Shown: positions 42,605-55,929, counted from the stretch's first letter. The stretch: DNA of 64,000 nucleotides from Myotis daubentonii (GCF_963259705.1 NC_081844.1:13997715-14061714); one strand, 5' to 3'. The notes: generated from the sequence alone by a model not told the origin. Numbers and translations: made by a program.

Positions 42605-42725
42605 TCGAGGCACATCTGCTAGCTGTGTGATGCTAAATTTCAAGCTTCTTGATGCCAGGATTTCCTCATCTCTAAACTGGAGATAACCAGTTTTCTAAGA
42701 CTGTTATGAGGATCAAATAATATTT
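42605..42725 (+). repeat. MIR SINE
   Basis: 'catctgctagctgtgtgatg', 'tcctcatctctaaactggag', 'gttatgaggatcaaataata'. Confidence 0.75.
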
Positions 42726-42727
42726 TA

Positions 42728-42768
42728 CACACATACACACACACACAATCTCTCCCATTTTATTTAAT

Positions 42769-42813
<45 letters not shown>
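42728..42813. repeat. (CA)n and (TA)n microsatellites
   Basis: Interrupted CA run at 42728-42747 and about 21 TA units at 42772-42813. Confidence 0.93.
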
Positions 42814-42821
<8 letters not shown>

Positions 42822-43394
42822 CATGCCACAGCACACATGCTCAGTGACAAAAGGCACAATGCCATGCTTTTCCTAAATGTTGGTATTCAGTTAAAAATCC
42901 TCTCCTATAGGGTAATGAAGTAATACCAATTTTAAAAGAATATTTTGGAACATAAGGTCCGTGGTTTATGATGTATGGGGAATTTTAATGTATGAAAAAA
43001 ATGTAGACATCTTAAAGAATTTAAGCTAGGTTTCCTTTAGGGATCAGGTGCCCTTCTTATAATTTGCAAAGGGAAAACATCCTTGATTTCAGTGGATGAA
43101 ATGGCTGAGCAGGTCAGAGCTCTTTTTATAATTTAGTCTTTACTTTTATCAGTTGAAATGTGACCATAGTGTAAGGCCTCGTAGTCCTATAAGATTTGTA
43201 GATAAAACCTATAGCAGCCTGCCCCTGCTCTCTCATCCATCTCTGCTTCCATATCTCTAAATATCATACTTATATAGTATTACTTCATTTATTAATGCTT
43301 GGTTTAATGTGGAATTTCTCCTCTGCCCATCCTCATCTGTACACATGAAAACAGCTGGTCACCCTCTAGTATAAGTATTTTAATGTTAGTTAGA
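42814..43394. other. No gene recognised
   Basis: AT-rich unique sequence. Confidence 0.4.
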
Positions 43395-43580
43395 TCAGAG
43401 ATTCTCTAACTTCAGTGTGTGTCAGAATCGCCTTGATAGCCTGTTTAAATACAGATTCCTAGGTCCTTTCCCTCTGATTCAGTAAAGGGGGATCCAAAGA
43501 ACTTGCATTTCAAACAAGTTTCCAGGTGATGTTGATGCTGCTGCTTGGCCTACATGCCACACCTTAGGAACCACTGGGTG
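43395..43580. repeat. MER5A-like hAT (Charlie) MITE
   Basis: 'gagattctctaacttcagtg', 'gtcagaatcgccttgatagc', 'ccaggtgatgttgatgctgc', 'ttaggaaccactg' follow MER5-type elements. It is old; the target duplication is no longer visible. Confidence 0.7.
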
Positions 43581-43732
43581 AGATAAAAACATTTTATTTT
43601 CACATTAAATATATTTTATAGCTGAACTTTGTATGCATACCAGAGTTGCTTTCCTTTTCTTACCAACCTTATTTGTTCTCCTTAGAGTTAATAATTATCC
43701 TTTTACCATTTGATTAGGTTTTTATAAAAATA

Positions 43733-44018
43733 CTAGAGGCCCAGTGCACAAAATTCTTGCATAGGTAGGGTCCCTAGGCCTGGCTGGCAATTAGGGCTGA
43801 TCGGGGCCCTTTGGCTGCCAGCCAGGACCTTACTTCTGGCTGCTAGTCAGGTCCTCCCTTCCCCCCCCCCGCTGCCAGCTGTCAGCTGCCAGCCAGGGCT
43901 TTCTTTCATTCCATGCCACCCCCTGGTGGTCAGGGCACGTCATAGCGAGTGATCGAACTCTTGGTCTTCCATTGAACTCCTGAGAGGACACTTTGCATAT
44001 TAGCCTTTCATATATAGA
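43733..44018 (-). mobile_element. Helitron copy
   Basis: CTAG at 43733-43736, weak hairpin 'gtgcacaaaattcttgca', 'gggtccctaggcctggctgg', 'ccccctggtggtcagggcac', then 5' end TCTATATATGAAAGGC at 44018 with flank A. Same subfamily as 4989 and 27286. Confidence 0.87.
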
Positions 44019-44972
44019 TAGATAATTAATTTACACCCAAACTCTCTATCAATGATGTAAATCTCTTCATATATGCAGACTCATTTGATATTTTTCAATA
44101 TCATCTTAAAAAAAATAACTATCAGAGTTTTTTGACATGCTCCAGTGTGAACTAGTTTCTCTTTTTGGCTGCTGTACGCAGTTGCCATGCTTTTACACCT
44201 ACTTTCTAGATCTTGTAATTTAAAAAAAAATTGGTTTGAAAATATGAAAATATGAGAATGTCTTTTCTCTACCCTCATACTTGCTTGAATGTTGACTGAA
44301 TAAAAGTCTATTTTGAGACTAATTTCTTTTTAAGACATTGTTCCATGGTCTTCTGACTTCTATTGTTGCTCTCAGATGATCTGCCACTATCTGATTCTTG
44401 ATCTTTTCCAAGAAGTCGGTTTTCTCTGTGAAAGTGTTGGGATTTTTCTTCACCTCCAGTGTTCTGACCTTACAGGGTGCTGGTGTAGGTATATTTGCAT
44501 CCATTGTGCTGAGCTTGGAGTGGGCTCTTCCCACCTGGTCACTTTGGTGCTACAAATCTGAGAAACCTTCCCAAGTTACAGCTTATCTTCCATTTTCCTA
44601 CCCTCTTTTTCTTTGACTCCTCTCTGTGTATTGGATAATCTGGAAAGGTTGTCCAATTTTCTTATTTCCTCTCTCCACTTTTTAATTCTTTATATTTTGG
44701 TTCTACTTTCTGGGAGATTTCTTCAAGTTTACTTTTTATTTTATTTTAATTTTAAATTCTTAACATATCTTTTTGGCTATTCCCTTTTTTGAAGCATCAT
44801 GCTTTTTCTTCATGGATGTAACATCTTTTATCTCTTTTATAGTGTTAATATAGATTTTAATCTCCCTATACTATCTCTATGTCCTTATTGTTGCTTTTGA
44901 TGTTTGTTTTTGTTTCCGTCTCTTATACTGATATTTTCCTCAAATAGGTGGCAATTAAGAGTGGGCTCCCTT
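44019..44972. other. No gene; possible old LINE
   Basis: T-rich antisense-LINE-like text from about 44320 to 44950 ('cttctattgttgctctcaga', 'gagatttcttcaagtttact'), but I could not place it in a family. Confidence 0.35.
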
Positions 44973-45142
44973 GCCCTGGCTGGTGTGGCTCAGTTGTTGA
45001 GTGTTGGCCTATGAACCAGGAGGTCACAGTTTGATTGCCAGTCAGGGCACTTGCCCAGGGTTTTGCCTAGTAGGTGGCATGCAGGAAGCAGCCGATCATG
45101 TTTCTATCTCTCCTTCTCCCTTTCTTTCTTTCTCTCTCTCTC

Positions 45143-45204
<62 letters not shown>

Positions 45205-45211
45205 TCTCTCA
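44973..45211 (+). mobile_element. Ves SINE with expanded (TC)n tail
   Basis: Head 'gccctggctggtgtggctca', B box 'gtttgattgccagtcagg', 'catgcaggaagcagccgatc', then a TC-rich tract expanded to about 85 bp (45126-45211). The Ser/Leu repeat frames here are translations of that tract. Confidence 0.9.
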
Positions 45212-47639
45212 ATATATATATGTATATATAGTGGGACCCTAAAATCTGTCTGGATGCTTACAAATAGTTAGAGTTGTCTCACATGAAACCCTATATTGCT
45301 CAGGATCATGGAGCCCTGTGCTCCTCTGTCTCTGGAGACACTGGGGAATTTATGTGGTAGAAAGAAAATGGGGTTTGATATATGAAGTTCTGCATGTATG
45401 GGATCCTGAATCTTCCTCTTAGAAGCTTCATCAACTTGAGAAGAAGTCTTATTTTCTCAATGTCAATTTGCACACCTAAAGCAGGGCATGGCACATGTTA
45501 GTCATGTGGCAGATATCTATTGAATGAACAAATATAATCTACTAAGGAGTGTAGATCATAACACCCTCCTCTTCACTTTGAAGAGATACTTTAAGAGAGT
45601 GTGTAAAAGTCCCATCAAATTGTAAAGTTCTACTAAAATTTCAAAGATTATTTTTACTTTTAAAGAGACACAAAGATTTATTGAACAAGTGCAGTATTGT
45701 AGGGCAGGCACTGTACTGGTCAATTTCACAGTGTGGCATATCCTTCACAATTCACGTACAAGGATGGTCCAATCAGAAGCTGGAATATATGAAAAGCTGT
45801 CATGTAGGAGAACAGATTGGATTCATCACAGTGGCAAGATGGAGGAAGATAAGTGAAGTACATTTCATCTTTCTATCGGGAGGAACTTTCTGTCAATTAG
45901 AACGTTCAATCAAAGCAATGAGCTTGTCTTGATAGTTGGTGGGCTTCCTGTCCCCAGGCAGTGAAAGTAGAATTTCCCAGAAATATCGCAAAGGAAATTT
46001 CTTGCTAAAAATAGATTATGCCATTAGACTAAATGCTCTCTAATATCCTTTCTCTCTTTATGATCTTAGCTATTATAAATGTACAGATTTTAAAGCTACA
46101 ATCAACATTCCAAATGCCAGAAAAGAGACATAAATGTTCCCAGTCAGATTTACTTGGGATGTTTTATAAGCATCCTTGAAATAAACCTGCAAAGGAACAA
46201 ACATTCCCATCACATCTAAATTCTTGGAGCTGATTCTGTTTTCAGAAAATAGAACATTATAACTGCTTTGAAAGGTCAGAGTCCCCTCTCTGAGATGGCG
46301 ACTCCTTCAGTGAGGCCAGTCCTCTATTTGATATTTTCTCGAAGAAATGACAGGCATTTGGGGAATGTGGACAAGGAAAATGGTGTGCTTCCAGTAAAGA
46401 GCAAGGTTTCTTCCTTGAATGGGCTTGCTGCCCAGAAGCTAGGTTGATTTGCATTTTATCTGCAGTGCATCTCTCATTTACTTGCAAGGCTGTAGCCTTG
46501 CCAGCCTCTGCCTGGATACAGCCTTGTCCCCGAGAAGGGCTTTGTCCCTGAACATCCAATGCTATTTAGTTGAAGAGCCAGTATTCTCATCCTGACTCGT
46601 CAAGATGTCAAGAAAATAAACTTTACTGTAGGATCTTCTTTAACCTTTCAAGGTCACTTGAAAAGAGAGCTAAAGTAAGAAAATATCACTATAGTGTTCA
46701 TTGAACAAGAATTTAAATGATAAAATAAAGAAATTAAAAAGCAGAAGCTTTTAAAATTGAGTTATATATTGCAAGAGGTGTAAATCAAGTGAGATGAGAG
46801 CACTTTCTGCCTTCATCTCTTGTTGAAATCCAAGTAAAATTGGTGGATTAAAAAAATGTCTCTTGGCTGTGATAGCTTTGCAGGGTCATTTTCTGACTAA
46901 TCCCTTCCAGTAACTGGTAGAATAGCTATTGCAGGAAAGGGTTATTGAATGTTTTAAAATTAAGATTCTATTGATAACTTCAGCTCAGTTCTAGGGTAAA
47001 GTGGCAGAGCCCACATAGGTGCCGGTGTCCGATGGACAATGGCAGAATATCTCAAGAGCAAGGGCAAGGTGCCCCTCACTGAAAGGTGCCCAGTGCTCAT
47101 CTGCCAGCTACCTAGATGACCTCATCCAATGCAATGTTTTAATTTACTACATGGTGATGTCCAAACCTCTATGTCATGTCGAGATATTTCTTTTCAATTT
47201 TAGAAATATACTTTAATTGTGTAGCAAACACACAAGAGCGGATCATATGAACTAAAAATTAACCTCTTTTGGGGAACATGGTAGAGGACTGAAAAGCCTA
47301 GTTTTCACTTCACCTCTACCAGAGTTCCTTATACATAAGGTCCAGAAAATACACACAGGCAGAAAAGCAAATAGGAATCATCCTACTGCTCTGTTATGGA
47401 TCACTATTACCCAACACAACCTTGACACAGATCTTAACCCAGCCCTCTGTTAATACTTGCACAGCGTGGCTTAAGCTTAGAGTCCCCACTAGAATTTGCT
47501 GTTCCCTCTCTGTCCTGAACCTAAGATAGCTAATGCTTGTGCCTACCCCCTGGAGATTAGATTCAGCTCATTTTTATTTTCTGCATAGTACACCAGAAGC
47601 ACAAAATAGAGGACAGGAAGACTGCATAGGGTTCTGAAC
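45212..47639. other. Unique sequence; no gene recognised
   Basis: No confident repeat. The 100-codon minus frame at 46257-46559 has no family signature. 'gggaacatggtagaggactg' near 47272 vaguely resembles an L1 5' region. Confidence 0.35.
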
Positions 47640-47745
47640 TTGACTTTGCATGTGTTTTTTCACTCCTGTTGAATGCCTTCCCTGTACTGCTTGATGAATT
47701 TCTACTCGTTCATCCAGATTAAGCCCAAATGTCACTGTCTGTGTG
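47640..47745 (+). repeat. L2 LINE fragment
   Basis: 'tgttgaatgccttccctgta', 'ctcgttcatccagattaagc', 'ccaaatgtcactgtctgtgt' match the L2 3' part. Confidence 0.6.
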
Positions 47746-48060
47746 AAAAAAAACAACACAAGAAAACATCATGATATATCAAGCTTAATTTAACTAGTGT
47801 GCTCCATAGTGTACTGACCATGAGCCTGTGGCCCTCAGAAATGCTCTTTGTCCTTTGTGGGTGTCCTCTGTATGGGGAGGGACTGGCTTTTTCTACATTC
47901 CCCAGGCTCCAATGTTGCTGACTTATGGCTGGTGCCAGCCAGAGAGAGACACTGGTGGAAGGGCAGAAGCCATCACCTCCTTGTCTTCCACTGCACTGAG
48001 TGGCTTTCCTGGCAGTGGCCACATTCACTCTGACTATGTCTGTGTTCATGTCTAAATTCT
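47746..48060. other. No gene recognised
   Basis: Unique sequence with overlapping short frames on both strands. Confidence 0.4.
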
Positions 48061-48070
48061 GCTCCCTTTA

Positions 48071-48280
48071 TTATTTATTTATTTTGGAAAGGAAGGGACA
48101 GGGAGAGAGAGAGATGGACACATCAATGATGAGAAAGTCATTGATTGGCTGCCTCCTGCACGCCCCCTACTGGGGATCGAGCCTGCAGCCTGGGCATGTG
48201 CCCTGATTGGGAATCAACTGTGACCTCCTGGTTCATAGGTTGACTCTCAACCACAGAGTCACACCAGCTGGGCTATTACA
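48071..48280 (-). mobile_element. Ves SINE
   Basis: Minus-strand Ves ('ttatttattttggaaaggaa', 'ttggctgcctcctgcacgcc', 'gtcacaccagctgggct'). Exact 10-bp target duplication GCTCCCTTTA at 48061-48070 and 48281-48290. Confidence 0.93.
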
Positions 48281-48290
48281 GCTCCCTTTA

Positions 48291-49850
48291 GACATGCTTT
48301 CTCTGTTTCCAGCTCCATGGGTATCCCAGCTCTAGCAATACCACTGTAGTTTCCCAGGGTGGTCGTAACATATTACTACAAAGTTTGCTAAAATAAAGCA
48401 AAAAAAATGTACTTTCTCCCAGTTCCAGTAGCCAAGAATGTGAAATAAAGGTATTGGCGGGGATGTGCTCCCTCTGACACTTGGGAGAGAATCTTTCCCT
48501 GCCTCTTCCAGCTTCTGTTGGCTCCCGGAGCTCCTTGGCTGGTGGTAGCAATACTTCTGCCTCCTTCTTCACATGGGCTCCTCTTTTCTCTCTTCATCTT
48601 CTTTTTGTCTCTTATATGTATTGGATTTAGGATCCACTTGAGTAACTGAAGATGATCTCATTTCGAGTATTTTTAATTACACCTGCGAAGACCATTTTTC
48701 CAAATAAGGTAAAGTCACTGGACCCAGAAATTAGGATGTGACCATATTTTTAGGGGTCACCATTAAATCTATTACAACTACTTTCTCTCTTTGTTTCTCC
48801 AGTATCTTGCTGGTACAGGTTGTCTGCTGTGTATAATATCTAGATTATCTCATTGTCTACTCTTCAGCTTCTCAGATCCTCTCTCTTCTGTGTAACCAAC
48901 TACTTACATTAAATTGCCTGTTATAAGTACTTGAAATGATTATGATGTGATCCTACTAGATATACAGAGTGAGTTTATATGCTTCAATTACACACCCATA
49001 GTACAACTTATTGTTATACTTTGTTTACATGTGTACATCCCCTGGTCTAGTTATTTTTCTTGTTTCCCCCAGGGCCCGGCCTAGTTCCTAGTTTGGAAAG
49101 TGTTCCATAAATAATGGATTTTGGGTAATGATCTGAAAATAAATGAAGAAAATAGGCTTATAGATCTAAAAATCTGGGATGAATATATAAAATGCCAATG
49201 GGATTATTGAAATACAAAACAGTGACACCAGGAGATAAAATATATATTTGGATAGATGGAGAAACTATTGGCTCTTATGAGCCCAGTATGGATAAACACC
49301 ACAAGACAGAGAGAGTCCAGCAGACTTTTATAAATAAATTACAGAGTTTCACCCAATGCAATACTCAGCACTCTTTGAGTGGGCAACCTGAATAATTATT
49401 TCATATCAAATACCTTCCAAACATCCCTTTTTGTTACCCATAGTCAATGCATCTAATAAACAATCTGCTTCTAATTACCAGTAGGGATTTTAGTTTGGAG
49501 ATATGTTTTTATGGATATTTATCATTACTGTTTGATATACAGTCTCTTCTATGTACTGTTGTCTGGACAATATTCTAGAATTAGAGCTCTGGTTATTTTA
49601 TTCCCTTTTAGAAAAATCTTCTAGTGGCTTTGCATTGTTTACCAAAAAGGCACAAAGTGACATTTAAAGCACTCTTTCTGAACTCTTGAGCACTCTAATC
49701 TTTCCTACTGTGTTTGCATGCCATTACATCACTGACAATCCATCAAGATCCCCATGGTCTTTTGTGCACACATCTGTGCACTTTAATTTTCTGTAAGGGA
49801 TTTGACATAAGTTCTTCATGTCCAAACTACCTTTCTTTTTAAAGCCATTA
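48291..49850. other. Unique sequence; no gene recognised
   Basis: A faint L2-like tail ('cagggcccggcctagttcct', 'gtgttccataaataatgg') lies near 49070-49115. Otherwise nothing identifiable. Confidence 0.35.
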
Positions 49851-49854
49851 TTAT

Positions 49855-50055
49855 ACTGACCTGTTAAAACTTTGGAACTAGATAGATTTGGGTTTGCACA
49901 CAGATTCCACTATTTTTAACCAGGCATGAACTTGAGAAAGCCATGAAATCTCTTGGGACTTCGGTTTTCTTATCTACAAAATGGAGACATGCATACCTAA
50001 CTCCGAGTGTTATATTTAGGATTAAATGAGAAAATAGATATGTTATACTTGTCAC
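49855..50055 (+). repeat. MIR SINE
   Basis: 'ttggaactagatagatttgg', 'cacacagattccactatttt', 'gggacttcggttttcttatc', 'tacaaaatggagacatgcat', 'aggattaaatgag'. A related 3' tail 'gtctagtacatagtaggtac' lies at about 50320-50350. Confidence 0.75.
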
Positions 50056-50359
50056 ACAAATATTTAAATATATTATTATTCTATCCTTATGTCAAAGATA
50101 ATTTTCTCATAGTTTTCTCTTGGTTTTCTTGATCTTCAAATAGGCTTCTAGCTCTAAAACTTTATAATGTATTTTGTTTTAGTACCCCTTTCATATTTAA
50201 ATTACTTAAAATTAAATTTATTTAACCTTTTAATATTACCAACTCTACTACATTAATAACTTCTCAAATAGAATAAATGTGTTTTACATTTCTTTGTATC
50301 CTTCAGAATCATGAGTCCTGTGTCTAGTACATAGTAGGTACTCAAAAATTTGTTGACTT

Positions 50360-51834
50360 GGCGTTAATTATCAATCCATTGAACTGATAAACTACAATAT
50401 GTTCCTGGTATGTGTCTTGTTCTGAAGGGCTCTGCATGGAGCATTAATCTTAGAATTCCAGGGAGTGCAGCCCCTGAAGCTGCAGTGTCTCCATTGCATT
50501 ATATTAATGAGGTAGCTCAGAGGATTGAAAATAGAATGGTTTTTAACCATTTACCAGTTGCCAAAATTATTTTTATTTCCTTTGATTAGTTGACAAAATG
50601 CTATTCATTTTGCCCTACCTCCAGAGGGTGAAGGAAAATTGGAGGGAGGCTTTCTGAGATGTTGACACATATGTCCTGCAATTTTAGAAGCATCGATGTG
50701 TTTTATAAAAGCTCCTGAGGTTGGGATTTGCCACAACCATTAATCAGTTTGGGTCACTAATGAGTTTTGAAACAAACAATGGTCTAAACTATTTTTTTTT
50801 AAAGTATGTCAAAGTCCTTTGTAGTCAGGAAATTTAACAAGAATACATTATCTTATTAACTTATTACATGTGAGAGAACTCCCTTTTTCACTCATTCATA
50901 TTATAAGAACTAAAAACACGGTATTTGAGAGAAATTGTTTCTCCAGTATGGCCTACACTATTTCTTTGAGATGTTTTACTAATAAGTAGGATTTCTTCTG
51001 CTTAGAGTATGTATGTTTATTATAATGTCACACTTCTGTTTAATCTTACTATTATTTTCCTGGATTTGAGTTACTAGTCAGCTGATCTTAATGCACACAT
51101 TATTCAATGAATATTAATATTCATTTTGTACTAAGGATGATTCCTTTCTGTTTTGTAATGATTCTGGGCATACTTTAGTGCCGGGACCACCCAGACCCAG
51201 CCAAATGCCCACGGGTGCCCATTAGCTGTATCACACCTGGTACTATTCCAATATCCCACGCAGGGGTGACATGACCTACAGTTCATGCCCTTCGTGCTAT
51301 CACCACAGTAAGACTCCAGGTGAGTCAGGGCAGCCATCATGCGGATTACCAGGCCGTCCTCTCAGCGGCTTCACTGTATACTAGGGGCTGGTGAATGTGT
51401 GTGCTGGGGCCACTGGGTCACTCTGAGCATTGGGACTACATGTGGTGATGGCATGCAAGATGTTCGCAGAAATTAATAAAAGCATTTGAGTTTTAAAAAC
51501 CAAATCTTAGAGACTTCCTTTAAAATCTATGCATTGTTTTGTAGAAGTATTTTGAATAAGTTGAAAATAGGTTTTAGCATTTGGATTCACATCTTTCTTT
51601 CACCTTCTCCATCAGGTAAAACATTAATGGATCATGAGAATTTCATTTGCAAAGACACTAGGCAATGGATGGCTTAGTTAAAGTTATATTTAAGGTTTCA
51701 TTTGATTTACCTCATGGGCATACCTCACTGACAAATGTCTTCAATGTGGTTCATGGTGAAAACATTTATTCCTTTGAATTCTACCATTTTGCAGAAATAG
51801 CTCTTTCAAACCTTACCAATGAATTCTTCTTCCT
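50360..51834. other. Unique sequence; no gene recognised
   Basis: AT-rich for the most part; a GC-richer island at 51175-51450 holds a 69-codon minus frame without family features. Confidence 0.4.
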
Positions 51835-52450
51835 TTTGAAATAGATTTATTGAGATATTATTTATATGCTATAAATTCAGCTAATTTAAGTGTACAATTT
51901 AATCATTTTAATATACTTACATAGTTGTCTAGTTATCACAAAATTTTAGAATATTTTCATCACTCCCAAAAGAAACCTCATACCCATTAGCAGTCACTCC
52001 CTATTCTGCTCAGTCCCTTCTACCTTAGGCAAATGCTAATACACTTTCTGTCTATAGAGATTTGCCTATTCTGGATATTTCATATGAATGAAATCATACA
52101 ATATGTGGTCTTTCATGACTGGCATCTTTCATTTAACATCATGTTTTCAAAGTTCACTCATGTTGTAGCATATATGATTATTTTATTCCTTTTATTGCCA
52201 AATGATATTTCATTATATATATAGCATATTTTATTTATCCATTCATCAATTGGTGGGTATTTGGGTCGCCTCCATTTTTGCCTACCATGGACAGGGCTAC
52301 TATGAACATTTTTGTTCGAGTCTTTGTGTAGACACATGTTGTAATTTCTCTCTGGGTAGATACCTTGGGATAGAATTACTGATTCATATGGTACATCTAT
52401 GTTTAACATTGTGAGAAACTGTCAGAGTATTCTCCAAAGTGAACACACCA
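51835..52450 (-). repeat. L1 3' region (antisense)
   Basis: 'agatttattgagatattatt', 'cacaaaattttagaatattt', 'ttcatatgaatgaaatcata', 'tttatccattcatcaattgg', 'gggctactatgaacattttt', in L1 order. Confidence 0.85.
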
Positions 52451-53149
52451 ATGAATTCTTATCTTCCAATGTGAATATTGGCCTTTTATTCATTTTTATC
52501 ATTGACTACACTGTGCCAATTTGCACTGACGATCATCCGTTTTACTTAAAACTTCCTCTTTTTGGTTTTGTGGTGCTTTAATGTTCTGTTTTTTTCCTTG
52601 ACTCTTTCTCTTCTCTGCATGCAATTTTTTTCTGCCTTTTCTGTCTACCTCAGCAGTGTCTTTGAGCAAAGGATGCTTCACTTCCCAGCTCCAGATTAGG
52701 TAAAACCAGATTCAGTCTCACTGAGCTTCGGTCACATAATTCTGATGCTCTTTCAACTCCTCTGTGTAGCTGTCTGCTTTCAAATGCAGTAAATCCACAA
52801 GAGGGCTCCTCGCCCGCCCTGCAAAACTGGGCTTCTTTCTTATCGTGCTTTTTTTCCTTAAACTCCTCTAACTCAGACTTGAAATTTCAGTCATTTTTCT
52901 TTTCTCTCCTTGGTCCCCTTGGACCAATCAATTTTCCAACTCCTGTCCACTTTCTGTGTCCATTGTCCTCAGAAACAGCCCCTTTGTATGAATTACGTTC
53001 CCACTTATCCATCTACTCAAGTCATTATTGCCCATTTTGATTTATTTAGATTCTTTTTAATTGGCCTCCCTGATTATTGTATTTTTCCTTTTCCTTTTTT
53101 TCCAGAATTTTACATTTGCATCTTACTTCATAGTTCAATCACATTGTGA
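52451..53149. other. No gene; possible L2 extension
   Basis: T/C-rich text that may be the 5' continuation of the L2 fragment at 53150, too diverged to call. Confidence 0.35.
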
Positions 53150-53578
53150 CTCCTCTATTAAAAATCTCAAAGATTATATATTATCCTCCGAATAAAGAAC
53201 ATATTTCTAAGCTATACATTCAAATCTCCATTATATTTTTCTAGTCTTGTCTCCACTGTGATCCCTTATAGAGCACGTGTTTGAATCAATCTCAGCCTCA
53301 GTCTCTTTATCAGCCGAGCTGTGTATGGCCCTGCCTCCAGCTTGGCTCATGCCTCTCCTTGTGCTGCCCTGTCCTTGAATCTGCATAAGCCGATCCCTCA
53401 CGGCCCTAATAGAATGTGTCCTCCTCCACAATGATACTGATGATCTCTCAGGCTGAATTTATCACTCCGAGCTCTCACAATGTCATTTTCAATTATGTAT
53501 GACAGTCACTCAGTTCGTATCTAGTCTCCCCTCCTTAAATCTATGGTCCTTGAGGGCAGAGGCCAGGGTATATTTATC
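53150..53578 (+). repeat. L2 LINE fragment
   Basis: 'ttaaaaatctcaaagattat', 'attcaaatctccattatatt', 'ggctcatgcctctccttgtg', 'ggtccttgagggcagaggcc' follow L2 in order. Confidence 0.65.
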
Positions 53579-53579
53579 A

Positions 53580-53870
53580 CAATTAGAACAGCTACCATTT
53601 CCTGAGTATTTACCATGACTTAGGCATGGATCTAAGTATTTTTTTATGCAATATGTTCTTTAATTGAGCAAAACAATTTAATTTATCAAAACAATTCTCT
53701 GAAATAGGTGTATTTTTAACCCTCCTTTTATAGATGAGGCATTAATGCTGGGCGAGAATAAATAACTTCTACAAAGTTAAACAGCTTCTAAATGGCAAAG
53801 CTGGAATTTTAGCCTGGACTGTCTGATTGTAAAGTTCATGCTATTAACTATATCACTTTCTCAACAACAT
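53580..53870 (-). repeat. MIR SINE (antisense)
   Basis: 'taccatttcctgagtattta', 'ccctccttttatagatgagg', 'caaagttaaacagcttctaa', 'gtctgattgtaaagttcatg' follow antisense MIR. Confidence 0.8.
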
Positions 53871-53929
53871 CTACTTTAATAAATGCCAGTTAAATTCATA
53901 AATAATGGTCAGTATGTATTGCTGAAATA

Positions 53930-54139
53930 ATGCATAAGGTCTTGTAGTTAGAGATTTTTAAGTTGAAGTTCTAACACTTTCTTTGAAGTGAATTATTTTA
54001 CCATGGCTGGACTGTTTGCTCATTCATAAGTAGAGGAAGAGCTTAATAATCCCTGCCTCACCAGAGTGCTGTGAAAAGAAAATGACGCAGTGAGCACCAC
54101 ACATGTACTAGTAGGTGCTCAATAAATATTGGTTGATAA
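53930..54139 (+). repeat. MIR SINE, cut at its 3' end by a Helitron
   Basis: 'gttctaacactttctttgaa', 'ccctgcctcaccagagtgct', 'aggtgctcaataaatattgg' follow MIR, ending 'ttgataa' where the Helitron begins. Confidence 0.8.
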
Positions 54140-54562
54140 TCTACACTAATAAAAGTTAAAGATGCTAATTGACTGTACCTTCACTACGCCTAGCAGCCAA
54201 TCAGAAGAGTATGCAAATTAACCCAACAAAGATGGCCCTTAAATTTGCATACTGCAGGTGGGGCAGGGCAGTGCCATTCGCCGCCCGCTCGCCACCATCC
54301 ACCGCCTGCCCTGCCACCATCCGGGCCCGCATGTGGGACCCAAGGCGGCGGGGCAAGTGGCAACGCGATGTGCCACCCGCCCCGCCGCCAGCCGCCAGCC
54401 GGGATCCCAGCCTGCCATCTGCCACCTGGGGAGCGGGCCTAAGCCATCAGGTGGTTATCTCCTGAGGGGCCCCAGATTGTGAGAGGGCGCAGGTTGGGCT
54501 GAGGGACAATCCACCCCCCCCCCCCGAACCAGTGCACAAATTTTTGTGCACTGGGCCTCTAG
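54140..54562 (+). mobile_element. HeliBat-type Helitron
   Basis: Starts TCTACACTAATAAAAG after A (54139), with 'cactacgcctagcagccaat' and 'atgcaaattaacccaacaaa' as in the unit at 1858. It ends CTAG (54559-54562) before T, preceded by the 20-bp hairpin AGTGCACAAATTTTTGTGCA. The centre is very GC-rich (54250-54440) with CpG clusters; the three frames overlapping it show no protein features. Confidence 0.93.
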
Positions 54563-55925
54563 TAATAAAATAAAGTTCCAATACTGACTCTTATATTAAC
54601 TTCTATGGTAGGATGGATCCTATTCTCAATATACTTTTCTCCATAAAAATAAACAAAAACTTGCTTAAGAGACCTGGAGAAAGAGACAGTTCTCAAGCAG
54701 TGGGGGAGAAGGAGAAATGGGGGTGAGTGTAACATGGAGATACAGAATTGATTTCTAGTTGCTCCAAGCCACCTGAATATGGCTGCTACATAAAGATTTC
54801 ATAATAAAGATGAACTTTATCTATATGTTCCCAAGCCAATGGTTGGAGAATTGTACATGGGGAATTTCTGTGCAATTCCCATTCCGTTGACATTCAAGAA
54901 TAAGTGTAGTATTAATCTTTTTAAATTACAGTGGTATATGAAACTCATATGTGCTATCTCGATTTATTTGTTTTGGTTTTTATGTATTCTAATTGGAGTT
55001 CTAAATTTCAATCTTCATAACATGGAGGGATTTCATAAATGCAGGTGTGACTGAGAAAATGGAATATATTTTTTAAAGCTCTGTGCTTTAAATGCCTTAG
55101 AAAAAAATATAGAATAAACATCCGAATCATCTCTGTTTCAATATTAGTAGGTAAAACATGTAAAGATTACATCTCATTAAGTATAATCTTAGGGAAGTCT
55201 TAGGTGACATTTTCTGTGCTTTTGAGACAGCCACTTTCTGCAAGAAACACAGTGCACTCTGCTTACGGTGTCCTTGCCAGTCTTTGTGAGAAGTCTATGA
55301 AATGAATGATGTAGTGATTGCTCTCAAGAGGCTCAGCCTTAAAGGAGATAAAGGCATGCGGTTTATAAATTTGATATGATTTTGATGACATGATACGGCA
55401 ATAGTAGATGTGTAGAGAAAGGAGAGAGCAGCAGAGTCCTGAAATATCAAGTATGGCTTTCCAAAGGAGTTAAACGGTCACGGTCATTCTCACCAAGGAA
55501 TGTGGGCCCTGGGTCTTTTTCCAAGGTGTCTATTCTTCCCGGAGCTTGATCTTAGAGCAATGAGTAACCCTTGCCCGCTGCACTAGAAAGACAGCCAGGC
55601 TAGGTATGAGTACATCTGATTTCCAGGCCAAACTCTGCCTCAGACATTCTTTGAGTCATTGAAAAAATAATTCCACCTCTCAGGGCCTCAGGGCCTCTCA
55701 GGGACTAGATTAATTCTCAGATTTCTTCCATGTCTGATGCAACCAACTTTATTGGAAAAAGCACAGAAGTTGAAAAGAAGAAAAATAGATAAAATAAAAT
55801 GTAAATAGCACTATGATCACATTTGACAATAACTAATAAACATATGTGAACTTAAAATGTTAATTAATATTAACAGATGTGACAATGTATTTTTTATGGC
55901 ATACAATAAACATCTAAAATATTTT
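54563..55925. other. Unique sequence; no gene recognised
   Basis: AT-rich, no confident repeat. A short tandem duplicate 'cctcagggcctctcaggg' lies near 55675-55702. Confidence 0.4.
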
Positions 55926-55929
55926 TTAA

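Noticed and set aside
46257..46559. 100-codon minus frame
   Set aside because: No family signature, no supporting splice or promoter signals.
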